NCBI GenBank assembly: GCA_036874045.1 | Contig: CM072343.1 | Span: 13,970,001-14,034,000, forward strand | DNA from: Cymodocea nodosa | Lineage: Eukaryota > Streptophyta > Magnoliopsida > Alismatales > Cymodoceaceae | Length of the DNA stretch: 64,000 nucleotides | Direction of reading: 5' to 3' | Shown: positions 1 to 12,240 of the stretch, in pieces | How positions within the stretch are numbered: the stretch's first letter is position 1 | Layout of the letters: every line of letters starts with the position of its first letter | Position numbers and translations under genes: made by a program | The notes under the pieces: model-generated | What the model saw: the letters and a program-made list of their open reading frames with translations, nothing else | Told to the model about the DNA's origin: nothing | Databases searched by the model: none

Positions 1-1557
1 GTGTTTTAAAGCTAAATGATTCGTGTATACTATTACTTTAGCTTTAATCAGATATGATCTAAACTTCTCTAAGGCAAACACAACAGCTAACAGCTCTTTT
101 TCAGTAGTTGTGTAATTGATTTGAGCATCATTTAAGGTTTTGCTTGCATAATGAATCATTCTTGGAGATTTTTCTATCTTCTATCCCAACACTGCTCCTA
201 CAGCAAAATTAGATGCATCACACATTAATTCAAATGGATGGCTCCAATCAGGTGCTTGTATTATAGGAGTTGAAATTAAGCTAGTTTTAAGCTTAAAAAA
301 TGCTTCTTTGCAATTTTTATCAAAGTTGAATGGGACATCATTTAATAGATTAGTTAAAGGTCTAGCTATTTTGCTAAAATCTTTAATAAATCTTCTATAA
401 AATCCAGCATGTCCTAGAAATGATCTAATATCTTTTACTAATTTAGGTTCTAGTAGATTAGAAATTACTTCTATTTTAGCTTTATCTACTTCCAACCCCT
501 TCTTTGAAACATGTCCCAAGACGATTCCTTGATTAACCATGAAGTGACATTTTTCCCAATTTAGAACCAGATTTTTTTTCACACAACGTTTTAATACTTG
601 GTCTAAATTGTTTAAACATACTTCATATGAAGTTCCATAAACAGTAAAATCATCCATAAATATTTCTAAAAAATCTTCAGTCATTCCAATGAATATGCCC
701 TGCATACACCTTTGAAAGGTGGCTGGTGCATTACATAATCCAAATGACATTCTCTTAAAAGCATAAGTTCCATTAGGACAGGTGAAAGTTATTTTCTCTT
801 GATCCTCTAATGTTACTAGAACTTAGTTATATCCTGAATACCCGTCTAGGAAACAAAAATATTCTTACCCTACTAATTTCTCTAGCATTTGAACTATAAA
901 AGGTAAGGGAAAATGATCTTTCCTAGTTACAGGATTTAGCTTTCTATAGTCTATACACACTCTCCAGCCTGATTGAATTCTAGTAGGTATCAAGTCCTGA
1001 CTTTCATTCCTAATTACTGTTAATCCTGATTTCTTGGGAATGACATGGATTGGACTAACCCATGAGCTATCAGAAATCGGATAAATTATGTCATTATCTA
1101 ACCATTTCACTATTTCCTTCCTGACTACTTCTTTAAGGTTTGGATTTAATCTCCTCTCAGGAATTCTAACTGGTTTAGCATTCTCCTCTAAATATATATA
1201 GTGACAGCATAAAGTTGCACTTAACCCTTTTATATCAATCATAGTCCATCCTATTGCTTCTTTATAAGTTTTTACTATATCTTTTAATTTAGCAATTTGA
1301 TCCTCTTTTAAATCTGAAGCAATAATGATTGGACATGTTCGTTTTTCTTCCAAAAATATATAGGTTAAATCAGGAGGTAAAGGTTTTAATTCTAACTGTT
1401 GTCCATCAAAAGCTAGAGCTCCTAATTGAACATCATTAATTTCTTCTTGATCTCCTTCTACATTTATGCTTTCACTTTCTTCTAAAATCTCAAAATTAAG
1501 TTGCCTATTTAATTCTTCTTGAATCACATCATCTAGCATATCTCCTTCATCCTCCAA
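1..1557 (-). pseudogene. Reverse transcriptase / RNase H relic of copy A
   Basis: The reverse transcriptase copies element RNA into DNA and RNase H removes the RNA strand. Visible signs are the palm motif FMDDFTVYG, the upstream signature WRVCIDYRKLN, the SWVSPIHVIPKKSG segment and the tether motif FLGHAGFYRRFIKDFSKIARP. The start of RNase H (CDASNFAVGAVLG) lies near position 200, and the domain runs off the window edge. The closest relative here is the RT of copy D. The fossil is broken and should have no activity. Assignment to Athila-like Ty3/gypsy rests on family motifs and the tRNA-Asp primer site, not on a tree. Confidence 0.88.
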
Positions 1558-1618
1558 AAGTCTGTAGTATGTAAGGACATTTCTAGCTCTTCAAACTTTT
1601 CTGGTTTAAAAGGTTTAA

Positions 1619-2260
1619 TTAAGTATCCTCATTACCATATGCTAACTTCATAATTCCAGTTTTACAATTTATAACTGCCCTTGATGTTGCTAAAAATGGT
1701 CTTCCCAAAATTAAAGATGTATCATTATTTTTATGCTTAATTTGTTGGGAATCCAAAATTACAATATCAATAGAATAGATGAAGTTTTTGATTTTAATTA
1801 AGACATCCTCTATTTTTCCTCTAGGGTATCTTATACTTTTATCAGCTAATTGAATAACTGCCCTAGTAGGAGTTAAGCATTCCAATCCTAAGGATGCAAA
1901 TATATCACTTGGCATAACATTTATACCAGCACCTAAGTCTATTAAGGTTCTTTCTAGAATGGTATTTCCTATGGTGCATGATATAACAGAGATTTCAGGA
2001 TCAGATAAATTTTTAGGAATTTGTGGCAGAAATAGGGAACTACTTTGCTCAGCTAAAAAGACTTTCATAAGAACTTTTCGCTCTCTTTTCTTAGTACACC
2101 AATCCTTAAGAAATTTAGCACAAGGTGGCATTTTCTGCAATAGATCTAACAAATGAATGTTAACTTGTACTCTTTCAAAAATTTCTCTAATTTTTTCTTG
2201 TTTTTCAGGTATTGTTTGTTATAATCTTTCAGGATATGGTGCTAATGATTGTGATTTAAA
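1619..2260 (-). pseudogene. Aspartic protease relic of copy A
   Basis: This is the retropepsin-type protease region that would cut the element polyprotein. The signature LIDLGAGINVMPSDIF has the plant Athila form of the catalytic motif, with DLGAG in place of the common DSGAS. It is followed by LILGRPFLATSRAVINCKTG near the domain end. Upstream on the minus strand is the usual linker (LDLLQKMPPCAKFLKDWCTKKRE) that joins gag to protease in Athila elements; the same layout appears in copies D and E. Fossil. Confidence 0.85.
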
Positions 2261-2299
2261 AGATTCTTTTTCTTTCATTTGATTTGTTTGATCATTTTT

Positions 2300-3125
2300 A
2301 GTCTCATTTTCAAATTCAGATTTTTCTTCATTGATTTCCATATTTTCGGATATTACATTCTCATTATCATTTTGATTTTTTGATCTTATCCACCTTCATA
2401 TTATTTTCATTCTGAATTCTTGATGGTATATCAGTTCCAGATATTAGTGTTATACATACATTTCTAGATTTTCGTTACTCTCATGATGTTCTTGTATATC
2501 ATTTTCGCGATTATGATCTTCAATTGTTTTTAGTTTTAAAGTGCATTTTTTAAATTCTCTTGCCTTAGTATTTTCTTTTGTCTGTATATCTTGCAAATTA
2601 TGCAGATCTATAACATTATAATTTTCATTGTCCTGTTGCATAACCTGTATTTTCATTGTATATTCGTCCAATGCTTTTAGTTTTCTTTCCAACTCACCTA
2701 ATCTCATTGCATTCAATTTTTGGTCAATTTTCATTATGGTTTTTCAGTTTCGTATATAATATCAATTTTAGGTCTGCATATGCTTCCTTATAGTTTAATT
2801 GGTTGACTTCTTGTTGCTGGCACATATATTGTTCTAGTTTATCCATGTTTTGTTCTAAACTACGCTTCAGTCTGTCATACCTATCCCAAACTTCATTGTC
2901 TCTCAACATATTACACATTCTAAGCTGACCATCAATTAGGTAAACTATAGGATTCTCATACTCAGCTCTATTATATTGAATATAATTCATCTATTGTTCA
3001 TGTGCTCTAACCATCTACAACCGTCTCAGTTTCAAACAATCAGAGATGTTGTGACCTTCCAATCTGTAGAATTCACCTATGCTAACTATAGGTTTCCAAA
3101 ATCTTTGAACATAAGCATATGCCAT
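2300..3125 (-). pseudogene. Zinc-knuckle ORF and linker relic of copy A
   Basis: First reading region after the primer site. It begins MAYAYVQRF at 3125 and continues into a degenerate zinc-knuckle stretch, a Tyr/Asn-rich segment and a charged coiled linker. Copy D carries the better-kept version with CX2CX4HX4C. No capsid domain lies between the LTR and this ORF, which is unusual because gag capsid normally precedes the knuckle. The fossil is broken in a few places. Confidence 0.7.
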
Positions 3126-3207
3126 ATTCTCAATTAGAAAATATAACACACAACACTCCTCAGCTATTAAAACAGAACAGCACTCACAGTTGCTTAGCTA
3201 CTCAAGT

Positions 3208-3224
3208 CCCCGACAATGGCGCTA
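3208..3224 (-). promoter_or_regulatory. tRNA-Asp primer binding site, copy A
   Basis: The plus strand reads CCCCGACAATGGCGCTA, matching 14 of 17 bases of the 3' end of plant tRNA-Asp (CCCCGGCAACGGCGCCA). It lies just inside the LTR, as expected for first-strand priming of a minus-strand element. Athila-group elements are known to use this primer type. Confidence 0.8.
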
Positions 3225-3231
3225 GAAAACT

Positions 3232-5132
3232 TGTTTGGCTTGTTAACTTCCATTTGTAACTTAGTTAATTTATCTTTATACTTATCAGTAATTTCTTTTA
3301 GAAGTCAACAAACAATCTTTCACACAAATTAGATATTAAGTCCAATTTGTATTTTAACTACAATTGCACATTGTACATTGTATTTGTGTGCAAGTATAGA
3401 TCGATCCCACAAAGAAATAAGGTAGAATTGTGTACTACTCCATTTTTAATAATGAAATTTATATATTCAGTAAGCATTCCGTTGAGTTATAGCTAACTCA
3501 ACGGACTAACCTCGTGAAATTGAAGTAACTCAAGGAAGCTATCTATCTAGTTTAATACTGCTATTCACAAAGGAATTCGACCAACCATTGGGCAGTTCCA
3601 TAGATTGTTAATAACATCAATTAAGCTCTATAATGCTAGTTAATATTAGATTTATCATTCAACAACACTAACATTCAGATATTTCAAACAGTAACCATTA
3701 AAATCTTTAAGTATCAGGAACGATTCAATTCAGTAAACTATAAAACTATTTTCTATTTTCTAAATTAAACAAACATGAAACATTCAAAACACTAACAATG
3801 ATAACAATAATCACGATACACAACAAACAATACAACACTCCAATACTAACTATAAACACAGATAAGTTGTTTTTGGTATTTTGGTTTTGATATGATCATG
3901 AAAATGGGCGAAAGGTGAAATGTAAAAGTAATCTTTATCGACAGTAAAAACTTCTGTCACTACATGCGACACGATTACACCACTGAAAACTTAATCACTT
4001 ATAATTCTGCCTCCTCTCCCTATAGAATCGCGAATCCAGAATTGCAAGATGATCTCCTCTTCAGCATACTGGCATCAACCCGAAACCAAGGCTAGAAGCT
4101 TTACGTTCTCCTGAGATATGAGTCGGTGCTTGGTGAAAATGGCTCCCCTTCCCGCGATGTGATCACTCCTCACAGTGGTTGTCAAGCACTGTGTTTGGCT
4201 CGGAATCGACCCGACATCAAGAAAGTATCCTCACAGACCTCTAATGGTTGGTGATTATGGTGTGATGGTTGTGGTTGTGGTGGTTGGTGTGGTACTTTAG
4301 GGAACTTCCTATGCTGCCTGCAGATAGCTTGGTTTGTCCTCCTCCGCACACACTGGCCACGCCTTCTTCGTCTTTTCTCCTTTTCTTTTATATTTCTTTA
4401 GTGGTAACTACTTCTACTTAGATGATCAGTTGGATTTCCTTCATTCATATCAACGATGGTGATTTCTTCTCCCTTCCATGAGTGAATTCCTGCGTGATAC
4501 GTGCAATCGTGGTTTTCCTTCGAATATCCTGTTTTTGTAACCACTACAGTGGCATATTAGAAAATAAATGGTCCGTGGAGTTACAAATAACTCAACGGAC
4601 TTACTTCGTTGATTTAACTATAAAACACGTACAATAAAGAAATAAGCCGCTAACCTAACACGTTACCTTAGCATGTATTCATGTAACTCAACGCGTACAA
4701 TTATGCTAACTTAACGAGTTAAACATGTGCATCTCATGTGACATAATAAAGCATTTAAATTCAATACGTGCATAAATCTAATTTAACGAGTTCAGATATA
4801 TAACTTAAGGTTTTTACTCGCTAACTCAATGAGTTGTTACTGTTCACCTAAATATTCTTTTAGCATTTAAAATATAACTGTCCGGTACATGCAATATAAC
4901 TCTCCGAACTAACAGAAAATTCGGATAATAAATAATTGAAAACCAGCAACTTGCTGACAATTCAGAAATGTATTAAATTAATGCTAATTTCCTAGAATTA
5001 TGCAGATTCTTTCATCAAAGCATATAATAGTGCAATAATAACATAATGGCTTAATTTTCATATGATAAGCTAAAAATTATGTAATTAACCATCATATAAT
5101 CGTTAATATTATGTACTTTTTCATTCTAAACA
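3232..5132 (-). repeat. Family Q LTR (LTR-a), 5' LTR of copy A
   Basis: This 1.9-kb LTR reads TGTTTAGAATG at its start (minus strand, 5132) and ends beside the primer site at 3232. It contains stacked hairpins of the GTTGAGTTA/TAACTCAAC type, a TATA-like box (TATAAAAG, 4385-4392) and CT-rich U5-side sequence. It lacks the long 137-bp tandem repeats seen in LTR-e and LTR-b, and its U3 resembles the LTR piece at 18331-19666 most closely. It is one of seven Q LTR copies or pieces in the window. Confidence 0.85.
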
Positions 5133-6181
5133 CGTAGCTTCAAGAAAATATTTTCACAGAGGAACAACATGACATTCATTTTGAAGAAGAGATTCCTGAA
5201 GATGAATTAAACTCTGAATCAAGGCTTCAAGTATCACCTTCTGTGTGTACAGTATTAAAAATTCAAGGTAATTCAATTCATTTTAGAACTGAAGAAGCAT
5301 TGCAGAAATACAATAATCTGATTACATGTCAGATTCTACATGCTCAACCAATAAAATTCAAAAATTTGATGGAAATAAGAGATCTATTTGAGTATTAAGG
5401 ACTCATTCAATTCTTGCCAGTTGGAACGAAATGGAAGTAATACACAGAGCTTATTGCAGCTTTTTATAGCAATCTGGTCAAGAATGAAAATTTTCTAAAA
5501 ACTCAAATAAATCAATAGGAGTTTATATTGTCTCCTGAGTTAATTTTTAAAATTTTGGGATTAAAGAATGAAGGTGTTGTTGTTACAAACAGATTTGACA
5601 TGATTAGATAGCTGGAATGGGACATTCAGTCTTTATCAAAAATTCCAGATATATATTCTGAAATGAGAGTAATGGAAAATCTAAATGCAGAGGCAAGGTT
5701 TATTGCAAATATATTGCATGCCAATTTATTTCAGAGAGTTGGACACAATATGAAAGTCAACAGAAGTTGTTTATATGCAACTTATGGCCTGCTGAATAGA
5801 ATTCAAATCAATTGGTTTGATGTTTTCACTTTTCAACTACAACATATGAATTTAAAGTTATTTTATGGTGATGCTATATGTAGACTCCTTGCAAGCCAAT
5901 TGAATTTATCCGACTGGCCCTCTGAAACTAAAGGCATGAGAGCATTTAGTGTAAAAGATTTGCAACGATTTCAGTCCATGCATAAACCTCAACAACAACA
6001 ACCAACAGATTGTACAGACCATATACAACAACAACAACAAAGTTATTCAGTTCAAGCTGAATAGCCACCCCAACTACCTCCTAACTTAGATGTAGTGCTT
6101 AACGACATTAGAAATGATATTAGGCATCTAGGAGATAAAATATGTAATGCTATAAGTGATATACTTAGGAGGAATAGATAA
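5133..6181 (+). pseudogene. Env-like gene relic env-B of S1
   Basis: Homologous to the env-like ORFs of family Q. Shared landmarks are a central block with LFEYxGLIQFL, a later block with NLFQRVGHN and NRIQINWFDVF, and LFYGDAICRLLA followed by a DWP/KW motif. It ends with a glutamine-rich tail (CAA repeats near 5990-6050). This resembles the plant 'putative plant transposon protein' domain found in the env position of Athila and some Sireviruses. I see no clear membrane segment, so 'env-like' describes position more than proven function. The N-terminal part is missing at the junction with copy A. Broken. Confidence 0.7.
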
Positions 6182-6722
6182 TTGTCTGTTTGCTTGTATA
6201 TGAATATCAAATGTAATGTTTGTATTTCTTGTTTAATTCATTGAACAATACTTTTTTTTTCTGTAAATGTTTACAATTCTTATTATTGTTTACAGAAATA
6301 GTTGTTATACATCTATCTCTTACTATATATATTCTCTATAATTATCTTTTTGATTAATGACAAAAAGGGGGAGAAATGTTATAAAAAGATGATTATGATT
6401 TTAATTGCATATAGTATAAAGGGAGATGATATTTATAGTTATTGTAATCTGACATATGATAATGTAATCTGAAAGAAAATTATACGGTTATTAAATTATA
6501 TAATGAAAGGAAGAGAAATGATACTTATGTAATTATTGACATCTAAAAGTTTTATTTCTGAGAGGTGAAATTTACACAAATAATAGAAATAAGCTTAAGT
6601 GAACTTAAGTCAACAAACGTGTTTGTTGAATTAAAAGTTAACCCAATAAAGGTGATTTGTTGAGTTAAATATATTTCATAATTGATTTAATATGATTTTG
6701 TCATCATCAAAAAGGGGGAGAT
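6182..6722 (+). other. S1 3' spacer with two polypurine tracts
   Basis: Non-coding, AT-rich. It contains GACAAAAAGGGGGAGAAATG at about 6358-6377 and CAAAAAGGGGGAGAT at about 6707-6721, the latter touching the LTR start and so the likely plus-strand primer. The duplicated tract is a hallmark described for Sireviruses. No gene seen. Confidence 0.7.
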
Positions 6723-8340
6723 TGTTGAGTATTTTGTTTTGATGATGTGTGCTAAATGAAAATAATCATATTTGCTCAATTACTATTGCTTGTGAAAAGA
6801 AATTAAAATCATCAATTAATACAAAAAAAGCTTACTGATATAAATACTTGTCTGTATTGGATCTAAAATTATACTAAGTTAATAACTAGTCATTTTGTTG
6901 CATTAATTTCTCATTTAACTAAACGTTAAGTTAACATGTGTTTTTATTGAAAAACATGATATATTTTAAAATTATATTTTCTGTATCATGTACAGTGCAT
7001 GTTTAGACAACTCGTTAAGTTAGAGTGTTATTTGTATAGAGGTCACGTGAGAACTCGTTAAGTTAGAGGCTTAAAGGTTAAAATAGGTCAAGTGAGAACT
7101 CGTTAAGTTAGTGAGTAAAAGAAGAGACGAACTCATTAAGTTAGTGTTATACACGTGATGAAATTATAAGTTACGAATGTTATATTGTATCACGTGAGGT
7201 GCACATGTTTAACTCATTAACATAACTAAATGCGTTGAGTTGCTAAATTGAACACTAAGGCAATGCATTAGGTTAGTGTTATAAACTTAAGTTGTTATTT
7301 TTGCATGTGGTAAAATTCTTATTATAAAAACATTTGTTTATTACTGGTTCGTTGAGTTATCTGTAACACAACAGAGTTGGTTCGTTGAGTTATTGTAACA
7401 CCATAGAGATGGTTCATTGAGTTAGCGTAACACCACAGACTTAGTTCGTTGAGTTAGCTACAGTACTTGTCACGTGAATTAGTACATGAGGAACTCGTTA
7501 AGTTAGAAACATTAAGTTATATATATACTTGTGTTACTCGTTTAGTTAACATTAAAGTAACGACTACTTATTACACTGATGAAAAATTTTGGATGAGAAA
7601 GTTTATTTTGCAGGAAATTTTTCAGAGATCTAGAACTGATGATTAAACAAAATTCGAAATGTAAACGTGGGTCAGAACGTGTGTATTTCGATGAAGGAAA
7701 AAGAAAAGATGTGAAGAAGTGGAAAATTGGTAGTGATTAAACGTAGAGGATATGCATGAAATGAAGATACAATATAAAAGGCATAGAATTCTCATTGATC
7801 AAACTATCCCTGCTCATCAAACGAAAAATCTTTTCAGAGATCAAACTATCCCTACACACCAAAAGAAAAATCTTTTCAGGGATCAAAAACACCTCTTTGA
7901 GGAAAAGCTCTCAAGTGGAAGAAAATTCAGTGAAGTATAAAAAGGTAAGATTTATGTCACTGAAGATTTGAAGTATCAGGAGAAAGCAAATTCAGTGAAG
8001 TAGAGAAAGACTATATATTCGTCACTAAAGAATTGCTGAAGAAGAAAAAGAAAAAGAAGAAGAAAGATCTCAAATAGAGAGAGAAATGTTTTAAATTCCG
8101 TAAATTAGTTTTCTCTGTTTGTAGTTATGAAATTGTTTAGATGAAACATGGTATCGAGATATAATTGCATCTACAATTTCTGAGGAGAATTGAATTGTAT
8201 ATTGTAATTGAAACCTTGAATAAAAATGATTTTATGAAAATAGTGTCTTGACTTGTTTTTAATTATTGAAGTTTCAATTATAAACGAAAATGTTGAAAAA
8301 CACAATTCACCCCCCTCTTCTATAGCCATACGATCCTACA
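6723..8340 (+). repeat. Family S 3' LTR (LTR-S1)
   Basis: Starts TGTTGAGTATTTTGTTTTGA directly after a polypurine tract and ends CATACGATCCTACA. The inverted partner at 19667-21194 has the same ends, which fixes the borders. It contains many CTCGTTAAGTTAG-type half-hairpins, CACGTGA G-box cores and a TATA-like box (7773-7780). The 62-codon reading frame at 7752-7940 is LTR sequence with a short internal repeat and is not a gene. Confidence 0.85.
7773..7780 (+). promoter_or_regulatory. TATA-like box of LTR-S1
   Basis: TATAAAAG, downstream of the G-box and GTTGAGTTA-rich part of the LTR; the same box is present in the inverted copy LTR-S2 (20166-20173). Likely U3/R promoter core. Confidence 0.5.
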
Positions 8341-9259
8341 AGAAGAGATTATTGTGGGCCTAGTGAAACATCTCAACCATCAATTGTAGAACCACCCTAT
8401 GTAGATCAACCTGCTACCATCCTAGACTCTAATCAAGGACTAGATTCCTATCCACATGGTGATAATGGACCTACATATAAAGAATCAAATAATGATCAAC
8501 CTGCACCTTATCCCCATAGATTAAGATTTAGGACCGGTTAAGATGAGTCCTTAAACAAGATTAAAGAGATATTTGAGCAAGTTAGAGTAAACATTCCCTT
8601 GCTAGAAGCCATCCAACAAGTCCCTACTTATGCAAAATTTCTTAAAGACCTATGCACTAGGAAAAGGATTAGTAGGATCCAAAGGAAAGTTTTCCTAACT
8701 GAAATTTCTAGTTCTCATTTCTCTAATTATGCCGCAAAGAAATATGGTGACCTTGTAACCCCTACTATCTCTTGTGTCATAGGGAACTCTTGTTTTGATA
8801 AAGCCTTAATAGACTTAGGGGGCAGCCATCAATGTTATGTCTTCTAGTGTCTACATAGACTTAGGACTTAAGGAAATTAAACCTACTAGGATGGTTATCC
8901 AATTAGCAGATCATTCAGTTAGAACCCCTTTAGGTGTAATAGAAAATATCTTAATTAAAGTTCAAGACTTTATTTACCCAATTGATTTTGTAGTACTAGA
9001 GAGTCATCTTGTCAACCAGCCCACTAAGAGAAATACTTCATTAATTTTGGGGCAACCTTTCTTGGCAACAACCAATGCTTATATTGGTTGTAGGAATGGG
9101 TCCACGCAAATCTCTTATGGAGATTTAAGGGTGGAGTTGAATATTTTTGAACGAAATAATCAAAATGAGGAGCAACTAGATGAGAATTATGAAGTTAAAC
9201 ATGTAAATGTTTTTGAGGAAATTGACGTTGAATGTGAAGAAGAGTGTGTAAATGTGTAA
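8341..9259 (+). pseudogene. Gag-pol linker and protease relic of element I
   Basis: A Pro/Asn-rich linker leads into FEQVRVNIPLLEAIQQVPTY and AKFLKDLCTRKR, the usual Athila lead-in to protease. The protease block follows, with a degenerate LIDLGG active-site region, VIQLADHSVRTPLG and SLILGQPFLATTNAYIGC near the domain end. It continues into an acidic spacer before RT. Broken. Confidence 0.8.
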
Positions 9260-9292
9260 GAGATATATGATGTTGTTGACATAGATGAATCA

Positions 9293-10921
9293 TTGGAAAA
9301 TAGTAATGAAGCAGAAATTAGTGTAGTGAACTATGTGGCACCATTGGATTACACTTTATTTGAACCTCAGCCAATTAAGAAACCATCAATTGTGGAACCT
9401 CCAGAGTTAGAACTTAAACCTTTACCCCAAGAGCACAAGTATGTTTACTTAGGGGAAGGTGAAACTCTTCCTGTGATCATTACTTCTACTCTAGCATTAG
9501 AGCAAGAAGAGGAATTACTTGAGGTTCTAAGAAGAAATAAGGAAGATATTGGTTGGACAGTAGCAGATATTAAGGGGGTGAGTCCTACTATATGCCAACA
9601 TAGGATCCGAGTAAATGAGGAGATTCGACCTTTTAGAGATCCACAAAGAAGACTTAACCCCAATATGAGCGAAGTAGTAAGGAAAGAACTCCAAAAGTGG
9701 CTAGATCATGGAATTATTTTTGCTATTTCAAATAGTATTTGGGTTTCACCGGTCCAAGTGGTCCCAAAGAAATCTAGAATAACTATAGTAGAGAATAGCC
9801 ATAATGAACTAGTACCAACGCGTGTGCAAACAAGGTGGAGAGTTTGCATCGATTATAGGAAATTGAATGTAGCCACCTGGAAAGATCACTTCCCCTTGCC
9901 CTTTATAGATCAAATGTTTGAGAAATTAGCAGGGCAAGAGTTTTATTGTTTTTTAGATGGCTATTTAGGCTACAATCAGATCCTTATCGCACTAGAGGAC
10001 CAAGATAAGACGACATTTATCTATCCCTTTGGAACTTTTGCTTTTCGACAAATGTCGTTTGGACTATGCAATGCACTTGCGACCTTTCAAAGGTGCATGA
10101 CAGGTATTTTTTCTAATATGATTGGAAGATTCTTAGAGATATTTATGGATGATCTTTCCATATCAGAGTCCTCTTTTAAGGAATGTCTACATCACTTAGA
10201 GTTGGTACTTCAATGGTGTATAGAATATGACCTTGTTCTAAATTGGGAAAAATGTCATTTCATGGTACAACAAGGTGTTGTACTTGGTCATATTCTATCA
10301 AAGAGGGGCTTGGAAGTAGACAAAACAAAAGTTGATTTGATTGCTAATCTTCCAACTCTAAAGTCTGTGTGGGATATTAAAGCTTTTGTCGGTCATGCTG
10401 GATTTTACCGTAGATTTATTAAGGACTTTAACAAAATTTCCCGTCCATTGACTTCATTACTTGTGAAGGATCATCCTTTTGAGTTTTCAGAACTTTGTCA
10501 TGATGCCTTCTAGCAATTGAAGAGAGCTTTAACGACAGCACCTATGGTGCATTCCCCAAATTGGAATGAACCATTTGAACTTATGATTGATGCTTCAAAT
10601 TATGCATTAGGAGCTGTACTTGGACAAAGACTAGATAATTTACCATGGGTAATATATTATGCTAGCAAGACATTAACTGGTGCTCAATTGAATTACATTG
10701 TTACTGAGAAGGAGCTCCTGGTCGTGGTTTTTGCTTTAGAAAAGTTTAGACCTTACCTTATTGGGTCTCATATTGTAATCTACACTGACCATTCTGCTAT
10801 TAAATATTTGTTAGCAAAGAAGGACGCCAAATCTAGGTTAATTAGGTGGATTCTATTACTATAGGATTTTGACATTGAAATTAAGGATAAAAAGGGATGT
10901 GAAAATGTAGTCGCTGATCAT
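9293..10921 (+). pseudogene. RT / RNase H relic of element I
   Basis: Long, well-kept RT block: WRVCIDYRKLNVATWKDHFP, FLDGYLGYNQI, the palm motif FMDDLSISES, NWEKCHFMVQQGVVLGH and the tether VGHAGFYRRFIKDFNKISRP. RNase H follows with [16 protein letters not shown], the [19 protein letters not shown] block and [11 protein letters not shown]. Sequence identity to family Q pol is clear but moderate, so this is a separate Athila-like family. The fossil has few breaks in this part and is the best-preserved portion of element I. Confidence 0.88.
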
Positions 10922-12240
10922 TTGTCCCGCTATAGTTCACCACCTATAGGCCCACCTATCAATGATTCTTTCCCTGATGAACAGGTATTTGCCATCAACC
11001 CTAGCCCATGGTATGTAGATATAGTCAACTATTTAGCTGTTGGGTTAATACCCCCTCATTGGTCATCTAGGGAGAAAAAGAAATTTTTATTTCGAGTTAG
11101 AGATTTTTATTGGGATGACCCATATTTGTTTAAAAACTATCCTAATCTAATAGTACGGAGATGTATACCTGACTCGGAGATTACAAGTGTGCTAAATTTT
11201 TTCCATGACCAACTTGGAGGAGGTCATTTGAGCTTAAGGAAAATAGCAGCTAAGGTCCTTCAATGCGGCTTCTTTTGGTTGACAATTTTTAAGGATGCCT
11301 TTAATCATTGCAAAACTTGTGAATCATGTCAAAGAGTGGGCAAGAAAGGAAGGAAAGATATGATGCCACTCATGCCATTAATTGAAGTTGAGATTTTTGA
11401 TTTGTGGGGAATAGACTTTATGGGCCCTTTTTCGAATTCTAGAGGCTATTTGTATATCTTATTAGCTATTAATTATGTGTCTAGGTGGATAGAGGCCATC
11501 CCCACTAAATCTTGTGATACTAAAGTAGTGATTAATTTCATTAGGTTTCATATTTTCTCTCGCTTTGGCACTCCACGTGCAATAATCAGTGATGGGGGAA
11601 CTCATTTTAATAGTAAGAGTTTTAAGGCTCTAATGAAGAAATATGGAATAACGCATAAAATGGCAACCCTGTATCACCCTTAGACTAATGGTCAAGTGGA
11701 GAATGCAAATAAAGCAAATTCTCGAGAAAATAATAGGACCAAATAAGAAGGATTGGGTGGAAAAATTAGACGAAGCTTTATGGGCTTATAGAACTACCTA
11801 CAAGAATGCCTTGGGAATGTCGCCATTTGGAGTTGTTTATGGTAAAGCATGCCATTTGCTAGTTGAGTTAGAACATAAAGCTATGTGGGCAATTAAGAAA
11901 CTCAACTTGGATGAGCATGCAATTAAACAAGCAAGAAACCTACAAATCATGGAATTAGAAGAATTAAGGAATGAGGCCTATCAGAATTCTAGAATAGCTA
12001 AAGAAAAGGCCAAATATTCCATGACAAGAAGATTTTGAGGAAGGAATTTCAATCGAGCCAACAAGTGCTACTTATAACTCTAGACTCCACATTTTCCCTA
12101 GGAAATTTAGATCAAGATGGAGTGGCCCCTATATTGCGAAGAAGATGTACCCTCATGGAGCGGTGGATATAGAAAACCCAAAAACAAAGGATGAATTTAA
12201 AGTCAATGGCCACCACCTAAAGTTGTTTCTGAACTAGAAG
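10922..12240 (+). pseudogene. Integrase relic of element I
   Basis: The N-terminal zinc-binding part is recognisable from the GGGHLSLRKIAAKVLQCGFFW stretch and the CKTCESCQRVG cysteines. The catalytic core has WGIDFMGPF (first Asp) and AIISDGGTHF (second Asp), and the expected glutamate region follows near 11690. The C-terminal part continues through [21 protein letters not shown] and ends near 12240 with a KVNGHHLK-type tail, like the end of family Q pol. Integrase joins element DNA to the chromosome; this copy is broken. Confidence 0.83.

Larger units (their letters stand above)
1..5132 (-). mobile_element. Family Q LTR retroelement, copy A (partial, Athila-like Ty3/gypsy)
   Basis: Fossil copy read on the minus strand: 5' LTR (3232-5132), tRNA-Asp primer site, zinc-knuckle ORF, protease, RT and the start of RNase H, running off the left edge of the window. 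Its parts match copies D and E in order. The LTR outer end at 5132 abuts env-B sequence of S1 in mid-gene, so A appears to have inserted into S1. It is broken, with several interruptions in its coding region. Integrase, env-like, capsid and F-box parts would lie left of the window and cannot be seen. Confidence 0.88.
5133..8340 (+). mobile_element. Family S LTR retroelement, copy S1 (3' part, Sirevirus-like end)
   Basis: Fossil 3' portion of an element on the plus strand: an env-like gene (env-B), a spacer with two A/G polypurine tracts, and a 3' LTR. The left part is cut off by copy A. The tract AAAAAGGGGGAGAT directly before TGTTGAGTATTTTGTTTTGA, with a second tract about 350 bp upstream, resembles the multiple conserved tracts known in Sireviruses (Ty1/copia). 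No RT is visible, so the superfamily is an inference. The env-like part is broken, with several interruptions. Confidence 0.75.

Noticed and set aside
7752-7940. 62-codon ORF with an internal repeat in LTR-S1
   Set aside because: It is LTR R/U5 sequence; the reading frame is not conserved in LTR-S2.
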